15,380 bases of DNA from Bifidobacterium breve (lineage in GTDB: Bacteria; Bacteroidota; Bacteroidia; Cytophagales; UBA9547). The notes beneath the pieces were generated by a model. That model had not been told where the DNA came from, did not search any database, and saw nothing but the letters and a program-made list of their open reading frames with translations. The stretch is taken from assembly GCA_943325655.2 (NCBI GenBank), contig CALPQG020000016.1, positions 1-15,380 of the forward strand, read 5' to 3'. Below are positions 1-5,555 of this stretch, piece by piece. Position numbers and translations under genes: made by a program. Positions within the stretch are counted from its first letter, which is position 1. Each line of letters begins with the position of its first letter.

Positions 1-1
1 A

Positions 2-1363
2 TCAAGTGACGAATGTGGACTAGATACGCTGACTTTAGACAACTCAGCCTTCAATTGTTCAAATGTTGGTCCAAACACGGTGACATTAACTGCCACAGAT
101 ATGCACGGAAACATGTCCAGCAATACAGCTACAGTTACAGTGGTTGACAGCATTGCGCCAACAATTGTTTGTGGAGGAGATATATTAGCGACTGCAAATT
201 CAGTCGATTGTATGGCTATAGTCACCTGGAATGCCCCCATTGTAAATGACAATTGTTCGTACACAGTAGGGAGTTCACACAATTCAGGAAGTCAATTTCC
301 TGTTGGGACTACCATTGTAACCTATACTGTTACTGATGCTTCTGGGAATTTTGCTCATTGCTCTTTCAATGTTATTGTTTCACCAAGTGCTTTAGAGGCA
401 TCCACCGTTTTGAAAACCTATATTGGAGGATACAATATTTCATGTCATGGGAATAAAGATGGCGAGGCTGCGGTGAATGTAACAGGTGGTTGTTTGCCAT
501 ATACCTATCTTTGGAACACGGTTCCGGTACAAACTACGGCTACCGCCACAAACCTAGGAGCAGGGACTTATACTGTTATTGTAACGGATATCAATGGTCA
601 GTCAATTTCGTTAACAGTTACCTTAGCCGAACCAGCTGTTTTAGTTGCCAATGCTGGTTTAAATACAACTGTTTACTATGGTTACAGTCCTATGGCATGT
701 ACAACATTGATGGGCGTTGTAAGTGGAGGTACTACTGCATATACTTATTCTTGGAGTAATGGTGCAACGGCTGCCAACACTACGGTATGTCCAACAAGTA
801 CCACTTGTTACCAATTAAAAGTAACTGACGCTAATGGTTGCAAGGCTCATGATAAAGTAGTTGTTTGTGTAGTCAATGTACGTTGTGCTGCCGGAGGTAA
901 TGCGATAATTAAAGGTACTGGAAATAAGGTAATGATTTGCCACAAAACAGGAAATAGTGTAAGACAAACACTTTGTATTTCAGCAAGTGATGTTCCATCA
1001 CATTTGGCCCACGGAGATTTATTAGGTGAATGTGGTACTGATTTGTCCTGTAACAATCCAACTGTTCATAGCCGAATTGTTGAAAATGATTCAGTGATAC
1101 AGTTTAATAATTTGAATGTTTATCCAAATCCATTTTCAAATACCACCACTTTGGAATTTACTGCAACTGCTTCAGAACAAACGCGTGTAGAAATCATAGA
1201 TTTGACAGGTGCTGTCGTTGCTGTTATTTATAACGGGAATACAGAAAATGGTCAAAATTATAAGTTTGAAGTAGATTCCTCCAACTGGAACAGCAATATT
1301 TATATTGCCAGAATTGTAAGCAACAACAATGTTCAAAATGTTAAGCTTATACTGACCAGGTAA
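2..1363 (+). CDS. C-terminal part of a secreted HYR/SprB-repeat protein with T9SS sorting domain (5' truncated by window)
   Basis: The frame is open from base 2 with no start needed, so the gene begins before the window; 453 residues are visible. In order: the end of an Ig-like/HYR repeat (2-145, ending in the pattern TATD..GN.S..TATVTV), a full HYR domain (about 146-379, with APTI at its start and VTYTVTDASGN near its end), a SprB-type repeat (about 416-650; GNKDGEAAVNVTGG, YLW, GAGTYTVIVTD), a second related repeat (about 674-865; YSWSNGAT, KVTDANGC), a Cys/His module (926-1042; ICHKTG and HLAHGD), and a C-terminal domain (about 1110-1360) with NVYPNPF, as in T9SS type A sorting domains. 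HYR and SprB repeats are known from adhesins and gliding proteins; the CTD directs export across the outer membrane and surface attachment. I infer a large surface adhesin or matrix protein. The ligand is unknown, and the N-terminal signal peptide is outside the window. Confidence 0.9.
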   Translation, partial: SSDECGLDTLTLDNSAFNCSNVGPNTVTLTATDMHGNMSSNTATVTVVDSIAPTIVCGGDILATANSVDCMAIVTWNAPIVNDNCSYTVGSSHNSGSQFPVGTTIVTYTVTDASGNFAHCSFNVIVSPSALEASTVLKTYIGGYNISCHGNKDGEAAVNVTGGCLPYTYLWNTVPVQTTATATNLGAGTYTVIVTDINGQSISLTVTLAEPAVLVANAGLNTTVYYGYSPMACTTLMGVVSGGTTAYTYSWSNGATAANTTVCPTSTTCYQLKVTDANGCKAHDKVVVCVVNVRCAAGGNAIIKGTGNKVMICHKTGNSVRQTLCISASDVPSHLAHGDLLGECGTDLSCNNPTVHSRIVENDSVIQFNNLNVYPNPFSNTTTLEFTATASEQTRVEIIDLTGAVVAVIYNGNTENGQNYKFEVDSSNWNSNIYIARIVSNNNVQNVKLILTR

Positions 1364-1392
1364 TACAAAGTTTAAAAAAAGCAAGTTTACAT

Positions 1393-1436
1393 GCACACCT
1401 TCTTCAGTTTAAATAAATGGAAGAGGGTGTGTTTTT
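1393..1436 (+). terminator. Rho-independent terminator after the T9SS surface protein
   Basis: The arms CACACCTTCTTC (1394-1405) and GAAGAGGGTGTG (1420-1431) pair over 12 bp with one G-T wobble around a 14-nt loop. TTTTT follows at 1432-1436. It lies about 30 nt past the stop codon at 1363, so it separates the surface protein from prfA. Confidence 0.8.
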
Positions 1437-1565
1437 AATTGTAGGTTTCTAAGTTTAAAAAAATATTTTTAACCGTTACTAGCGTATTTGTGCTTTTGAC
1501 CAAATTATATACGTATTGTTTAGCTTAATATCTTCTGTTCTGATTGAATATCTTACTTATAATAA

Positions 1566-1595
1566 TTGTTCAATATGTATTATTGTTTATCTTTA
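1566..1595 (+). promoter_or_regulatory. Possible Bacteroidota-type promoter for prfA
   Basis: TATCTTTA (1588-1595) matches the -7 consensus TAnnTTTG at all but the last position. A TTG at 1566-1568 stands 19 nt upstream, a spacing acceptable for the -33 element. The predicted start site would be about 15 nt before the ATG at 1618. This is motif inference only. Confidence 0.4.
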
Positions 1596-1617
1596 CAACC
1601 CGTTGTTTTCAAAAGAG

Positions 1618-2694
1618 ATGATACTAGATAAATTAGAGTTAATTAAAGAACGTTTTGAAGAAGTTGGTCGCCTACTTGTACAACAAGATATTGCGAGCGA
1701 CCAGAAAAGGTATTCGTCTTTAAACAAAGAATATAAAGACCTTGAGAAGATGGTTGTCGTCTACGAAGCATTTAAAGATTTAAATGATAAAGTAGCTCAG
1801 GCGCGTAATATTTTAGAAACAGAGAAAGATCCTGATTTTAGAGAATTGGCTAAAGCAGAATTAGAAGAGCTGTTGCCAAAAGTTCCAGTAATGGAAGACG
1901 AACTCAAAAGCATGTTGGTTCCCAGAGATCCGAATGATAGTAAAAATATTATTTTGGAAGTAAGGGCAGGTGCCGGAGGAGATGAGGCATCTATTTTTGC
2001 AGGTGATATATTTAGAATGTACCAACGTTTTTGTGAAAAAATGGGTTGGAAAATGGACATCATTGACTTCAATTTGGGTACTTCTGGCGGTTATAAAGAG
2101 GTGGTATGCAATGTTTCAGGAGAAGATGTGTATGGGATGATGAAGTGGGAATCAGGTGTACACCGTGTACAAAGAGTTCCTGCGACAGAAGCACAAGGTC
2201 GCGTGCATACTTCAGCAGCTTCAGTGGCTGTACTTCCCGAAGTAGATGATGTAGAAGTGGTTTTGAATGCGAGTGATATTAGAAAAGATACTTTTTGTTC
2301 TTCAGGAGCTGGTGGACAATCTGTAAATACAACATATTCCGCTGTAAGGTTGACGCACATTCCGACAGGTATTGTAGTACAATGTCAGGATGAAAGGTCT
2401 CAAATCAAAAACAGCGAAAAAGCCATGAAAGTGTTGAGGTCCAGGATTTATGAAATAGAACTTGCCAAACACAATGAAGAGATTGCCGGACAAAGAAAAA
2501 CGATGGTAGGAAGTGGTGACCGTTCGGATAAAATAAGAACGTACAACTATCCTCAGGGAAGGGTTACTGACCATAGAATTGGCTATACCGTATATAATTT
2601 GCCAACTGTAATGGAAGGAGAAGTAGGAGAATTTATGAACCAACTTCGTATGGCCGATAATGCAGAGAAATTAAAAGAAGGCGCTTCGATTTAA
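1618..2694 (+). CDS. prfA: Peptide chain release factor 1 (RF1)
   Basis: RF1 recognises UAA and UAG in the ribosomal A site and triggers peptidyl-tRNA hydrolysis. The product is 358 aa, close to the usual 360. The codon-recognition tripeptide P188-A-T190 sits in the context HRVQRVPATEAQGR, which marks RF1 rather than RF2 (SPF). The hydrolysis motif G232-G-Q234 lies in SSGAGGQSVN; its Gln is the residue methylated by PrmC in this family. The N-terminal helical region (LDKLELIKERFEEV) and the C-terminal DHRIGYTVYNL are also typical. The open frame extends upstream to a TTG at 1516, but those 34 extra residues resemble no RF1, so the ATG at 1618 is chosen; it also fits the putative promoter just upstream. 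It appears to be a single-gene unit or one shared with the small lipoprotein gene downstream. Confidence 0.97.
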   Translation: MILDKLELIKERFEEVGRLLVQQDIASDQKRYSSLNKEYKDLEKMVVVYEAFKDLNDKVAQARNILETEKDPDFRELAKAELEELLPKVPVMEDELKSMLVPRDPNDSKNIILEVRAGAGGDEASIFAGDIFRMYQRFCEKMGWKMDIIDFNLGTSGGYKEVVCNVSGEDVYGMMKWESGVHRVQRVPATEAQGRVHTSAASVAVLPEVDDVEVVLNASDIRKDTFCSSGAGGQSVNTTYSAVRLTHIPTGIVVQCQDERSQIKNSEKAMKVLRSRIYEIELAKHNEEIAGQRKTMVGSGDRSDKIRTYNYPQGRVTDHRIGYTVYNLPTVMEGEVGEFMNQLRMADNAEKLKEGASI

Positions 2695-2745
2695 AATTAT
2701 TCGAATATTTTTCTTGAATAGTATATCACTAATTAGAAATTATTA

Positions 2746-2753
2746 TAAATTTG
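2746..2753 (+). promoter_or_regulatory. Possible -7 promoter box for the small lipoprotein gene
   Basis: TAAATTTG fits the Bacteroidota -7 consensus TAnnTTTG at every defined position and lies 23 nt before the ATG at 2777. No convincing TTG -33 element is seen at the usual distance, so the call rests on one box. Confidence 0.35.
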
Positions 2754-2776
2754 GTTTATTAATATCAATTCAATTC

Positions 2777-2968
2777 ATGAACATGACTCTATTTAGACAA
2801 CTTATCTTAGCACTAACAGTAATTTCGAGCATATTTGCTGCTACTTCTTGTGGAAGCAAATACAACAACACAAAATTCAAAGATCCTAACGAAGGAAACC
2901 CTGCTGTTTATGGGGTTGATTCTTCGGCAACAAATGGTACATCTCCAGCACCGGAAGCCGAAAAATAG
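2777..2968 (+). CDS. Small predicted lipoprotein (about 63 aa), function unknown
   Basis: The N-terminus (MNMTLFRQL..., then a hydrophobic stretch) ends in AATSC, a usable lipobox with the acylated Cys at residue 25. The mature part is only about 39 residues, polar and low-complexity (Asn, Ser, Pro, Glu), with no domain I recognise. The acidic residues right after the Cys that serve as a surface-export signal in some Bacteroidota are absent (next residues GSK), so a periplasm-facing anchor is more likely. The frame is open back to a TTG at 2714, but the ATG at 2777 (or 2783) gives a proper signal peptide and follows a promoter-like box. Such tiny lipoproteins are common and mostly uncharacterised. 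The gene is probably real because of its clean lipobox and the strong inverted repeat just after it. Confidence 0.65.
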   Translation: MNMTLFRQLILALTVISSIFAATSCGSKYNNTKFKDPNEGNPAVYGVDSSATNGTSPAPEAEK

Positions 2969-2977
2969 TTTAGTGTC

Positions 2978-3017
2978 TTAAAGGTCAGTATGCTTCTTAT
3001 CGCTTACTGACCTTTAA
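2978..3017 (+). terminator. Perfect 13-bp inverted repeat, probable (bidirectional) terminator
   Basis: TTAAAGGTCAGTA (2978-2990) and TACTGACCTTTAA (3005-3017) are exact reverse complements around a 14-nt loop. The repeat begins 9 nt after the lipoprotein stop and ends 17 nt before the next start codon. No real T-tract follows on the + strand (AAACCTAC), so termination may be weak, or the site may have another role. Confidence 0.5.
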
Positions 3018-3034
3018 ACCTACAACACTATAAA

Positions 3035-4129
3035 ATGAAAATTGCCATAGTCATTAACACTTCCTGGAACATTTATAACTTTAGAATGGGGCTTATTAAA
3101 AAGCTTCAGGAGGAAGGACATGAAGTGGTTTGTATTGCACCAAAGGATGATTATTCGGGAAAATTAATGCAGGCGGGTTGTTCGTTTGTTGCTGTTTCGA
3201 TACAAAATAAAGGGACAAATCCAGTAAAAGATTTTTTGTTAATGCTCAAATACCTGTTTATTTTTTTTAAATTAAAACCTGATTATATCCTTCAATTTAC
3301 TGCAAAACCCAATATTTACGGAACCATTGCTGCCCGAATTTTAAGGATTCCAACCATTAACAATGTTTCCGGATTAGGGACTATTTTTTTACACCAGAAT
3401 TTAGTGTCAAAAATTGCCAAATCATTGTACCGATTTGCATTTCAATTCCCCAAAAGAGTTTTTTTTCAAAATAATGATGACCTGGATTTATTTGTGAACA
3501 ACAAATTGGTTTCAAAAAATATAACGGATGTCTTGCCAGGTTCGGGAGTTAATTTGTCCAAATATATTCCCCTCGACTACCAAAGAAATGAGACTTTTGT
3601 GTTTATTTTTATTGCCCGATTGCTTTATGATAAAGGTTTGGTTGAATATGTTGAAGCCATTAAAATACTAAGAAAAGAACATGTAGATGCAAAATTTCAG
3701 GTTTTAGGATTTACTGATTTTGAAAGTAAATTGGGAGTGCCTAAAAATTTGTTAGACGCATGGATTTCGGAAGGTTATATTGACTATTTGGGTCATACGT
3801 CAGAAGTGATACCTTATATCAATGCTGCCGACTGTATCGTTTTACCTTCTTACAGAGAAGGAACTCCGAAGACATTAATCGAAGCCTTGGCCTTAGCGAA
3901 ACCGATAGTGACCACCAATGTGCCAGGTTGCAAAGAAACAGTTATTGATGGCGAAAATGGGCTATTGTGTGCGGTGAAAAATGCCCAGGATTTGGCGGAT
4001 AAAATGTATAGCATGTTCAATAAAGATAATACCGAACTCCGTAGAATGGGTAAGAATGGCAGAAAAATGGCAGAAATAAAATACGACGAAAAAATAGTGA
4101 TAAAAAAATACTTAGATATTATAAACTAA
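3035..4129 (+). CDS. GT4-family glycosyltransferase (PglA/WbpU-like)
   Basis: This is a 364-aa GT-B fold retaining glycosyltransferase that probably adds one sugar to a lipid-linked surface polysaccharide or glycan precursor at the cytoplasmic face. The N-terminal half starts with a Rossmann strand (KIAIVINTSW) and carries NNVSGLGTIF (about 109-118), a motif seen in PglA-type N-acetylgalactosaminyltransferases. The C-terminal half has the donor-site region IARLLYDKGL and the EX7E motif E275-GTPKTLI-E283, then NVPGCKETVIDGENGLL, as in GT4 enzymes. Length is normal. The ATG at 3035 begins the first beta strand directly. It precedes rfbC by 66 nt and the export genes after that, so a role in the same polysaccharide is inferred; donor and acceptor cannot be read from sequence. 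Its coding sequence holds T8, T7 and T8 tracts (3261-3268, 3384-3390, 3459-3466), which are potential slippage sites. Confidence 0.88.
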   Translation: MKIAIVINTSWNIYNFRMGLIKKLQEEGHEVVCIAPKDDYSGKLMQAGCSFVAVSIQNKGTNPVKDFLLMLKYLFIFFKLKPDYILQFTAKPNIYGTIAARILRIPTINNVSGLGTIFLHQNLVSKIAKSLYRFAFQFPKRVFFQNNDDLDLFVNNKLVSKNITDVLPGSGVNLSKYIPLDYQRNETFVFIFIARLLYDKGLVEYVEAIKILRKEHVDAKFQVLGFTDFESKLGVPKNLLDAWISEGYIDYLGHTSEVIPYINAADCIVLPSYREGTPKTLIEALALAKPIVTTNVPGCKETVIDGENGLLCAVKNAQDLADKMYSMFNKDNTELRRMGKNGRKMAEIKYDEKIVIKKYLDIIN

Positions 4130-4163
4130 GCAGATAATTCATTTTTATTTCGAATAAACCTCT

Positions 4164-4171
4164 TAAATTTG
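4164..4171 (+). promoter_or_regulatory. Possible -7 promoter box upstream of rfbC
   Basis: TAAATTTG matches TAnnTTTG fully and lies 24 nt before the ATG at 4196, a good distance for a short leader. No clear -33 TTG is present. If used, rfbC and the export genes can be transcribed independently of the upstream glycosyltransferase, and the TTG at 4169 cannot be the start codon. Confidence 0.35.
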
Positions 4172-4195
4172 AGGAAAATCAAACCGTTTAGTGGA

Positions 4196-4744
4196 ATGGA
4201 ATTTAAAAAAACGAAACTCGAAGGACTAATAGAAGTGTTTCCACAAATATTAGAAGACGAAAGAGGTATATTTTTTGAATCTTATAGTGAAAATAAATTT
4301 CAAGCAGCAGGGCTTCACCTTACATTTGTACAAGACAACCAATCATTTTCAAAAAAAGGAGTACTTAGAGGTTTGCATTTTCAGAGAAACCCTCATGCAC
4401 AAGGGAAATTAGTGAAAGTATCTTTGGGTTTAGCGTTAGATATCGCCGTTGATTTGAGAAAAAATTCACCAACATTTGGTCAATATGAAACCTTCCTCCT
4501 TGACCCAATCAGGCACAATATGGTGTATATTCCTGAAGGATTTGCCCATGGATTTATTGCTTTAGAAGATACTATTTTGAGTTATAAATGTACCCACATA
4601 TATAACAAACCCTCAGAAAGTGGTATCATTTGGAACGACCCCACCTTAAATATTGACTGGACAATTTCTAAGCCTCTTATTTCCCAGAAAGATGCTGACT
4701 TGTTCACATTACAAGAACTTATAGAAAAAGAGTTAACATTCTAA
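4196..4744 (+). CDS. rfbC: dTDP-4-dehydrorhamnose 3,5-epimerase
   Basis: RmlC epimerises dTDP-4-keto-6-deoxyglucose at C3 and C5, the third step of dTDP-L-rhamnose synthesis in the cytosol. From the ATG at 4196 the protein is 182 aa, the usual size of this cupin enzyme. Visible motifs: DERGIFFESYSENKF (21-35), QDNQSFSKKGVLRGLHFQ (46-63) with catalytic His61, Lys71, the core PEGFAHGF (113-120), Tyr130 at the place of the catalytic Tyr, and SGIIWNDP (142-149). A TTG at 4169 would add nine residues, but the family normally starts near the KTKLEGLIEV segment and the TTG overlaps a promoter-like box. Its stop (TAA 4742-4744) overlaps the next ATG by one base, implying translational coupling to the export genes. 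rmlA, rmlB and rmlD are not in the window, so the pathway is split or this copy serves a rhamnose-related 6-deoxysugar. Confidence 0.95.
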   Translation: MEFKKTKLEGLIEVFPQILEDERGIFFESYSENKFQAAGLHLTFVQDNQSFSKKGVLRGLHFQRNPHAQGKLVKVSLGLALDIAVDLRKNSPTFGQYETFLLDPIRHNMVYIPEGFAHGFIALEDTILSYKCTHIYNKPSESGIIWNDPTLNIDWTISKPLISQKDADLFTLQELIEKELTF

Positions 4745-5553
4745 TGAGAAAAATGAATCAAATTATTACTGCTTTTTTATTGCTCTTTGGCTTTGCCAGT
4801 TGTGGTATTTACAATCAAAATTTAATGTTTCAAACAGTAGATAATAAGCCTATCGTTGGTGATTCTATTGTTAAAAAAATTGCCGAGACAGAAGGTAATT
4901 ATTTAATAAATGCCTCTGATTTATTAGAGTTAAAGATTTATACCAACAAAGGAGAAAGGTTGGTTGATCCCAATTCAGAATTTAGTACTACAGGTATCGC
5001 AGGTGGCAACGGAGGTGGTAGTACAAATCAAGCTGTGCAATATAATGTATTGGCAAATGGCACAGTCATGTTTCCAATGATAGGTTTGGTTAAAGTAGAA
5101 GGATATACCAAAAGTCAATTAGACAGTGTTTTACAAATAAAATACGCGCAATTTTATCAAGATGTTTTTGTAAGTACACGTTGTGTAAATCGTAGGGTAA
5201 TAGTTTTAGGAGCAACTGGTGGAATTGGGAATTTAAGTGGACAGGTTGTTCCATTAGTCAATGAAAAAATGAATTTAATAGAAATTTTGGCAATGGTTGG
5301 AGGATTGGACGACCAAGCAAAATCTTATAATATTAAGTTAATTAGAGGGGATTTGTCTGATCCGAATGTGGATGTTATTGATTTATCTACCATCGAAGGA
5401 ATGAAAAAAGCTAATCTAAATGTGCAACCAAATGATATTATTTATATTGAAAGAATTAGAAAAGGAGCAAGACAAACATTAGCAGAGTTAAGTCCTTTTT
5501 TATCACTCTTGACATTGTCTACAACATTATTTGTGCTATTTAACAGGTTCTAA
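4744..5553 (+). CDS. Wza/BexD-type polysaccharide export lipoprotein
   Basis: This 269-aa protein is the outer-membrane side of a capsule or exopolysaccharide export channel. The signal peptide ends in the lipobox GFASC with the acylated Cys at residue 20. The mature part follows the Poly_export pattern (NYLINASDLLELKIYTNKGE), then a Gly-rich insert (GIAGGNGGG), and VLANGTVMFPMIGLVKVEGYTKSQL, which continues the N-terminal export domain. A SLBB-like segment follows (NRRVIVLGATGG...VPLVNEKMNLIEILAMVGGL). It ends in NDIIYIERIR and a hydrophobic C-terminal helix (about 249-269, LSPFLSLLTLSTTLFVLF), resembling the membrane-spanning helix of Wza. Initiation could be at M1 or M4 (MNQII); both keep the signal peptide. 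It starts inside the rfbC stop codon and ends 2 nt before the co-polymerase gene, its expected partner. Confidence 0.92.
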   Translation: MRKMNQIITAFLLLFGFASCGIYNQNLMFQTVDNKPIVGDSIVKKIAETEGNYLINASDLLELKIYTNKGERLVDPNSEFSTTGIAGGNGGGSTNQAVQYNVLANGTVMFPMIGLVKVEGYTKSQLDSVLQIKYAQFYQDVFVSTRCVNRRVIVLGATGGIGNLSGQVVPLVNEKMNLIEILAMVGGLDDQAKSYNIKLIRGDLSDPNVDVIDLSTIEGMKKANLNVQPNDIIYIERIRKGARQTLAELSPFLSLLTLSTTLFVLFNRF

Positions 5554-5555
5554 AT

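Noticed and set aside
1516..1617. Upstream extension of prfA from a TTG codon
   Set aside because: The 34 added residues are hydrophobic and unlike RF1 N-termini, and a promoter-like element lies inside; the ATG at 1618 fits the family start.
2302..2643. 113-codon reverse-strand ORF over prfA
   Set aside because: It lies wholly within the conserved RF1 C-terminal half and shows no protein-like features of its own.
2698..2712. Palindrome TATTCGAATA plus TTTTT after prfA as terminator
   Set aside because: The stem would be at most three or four A-T pairs around a tiny loop; too weak to support.
2966..2973. TAGTTTAG as -7 box for the GT4 gene
   Set aside because: One mismatch, no -33 element, and it would place the perfect inverted repeat in the leader; not enough evidence to call an attenuator.
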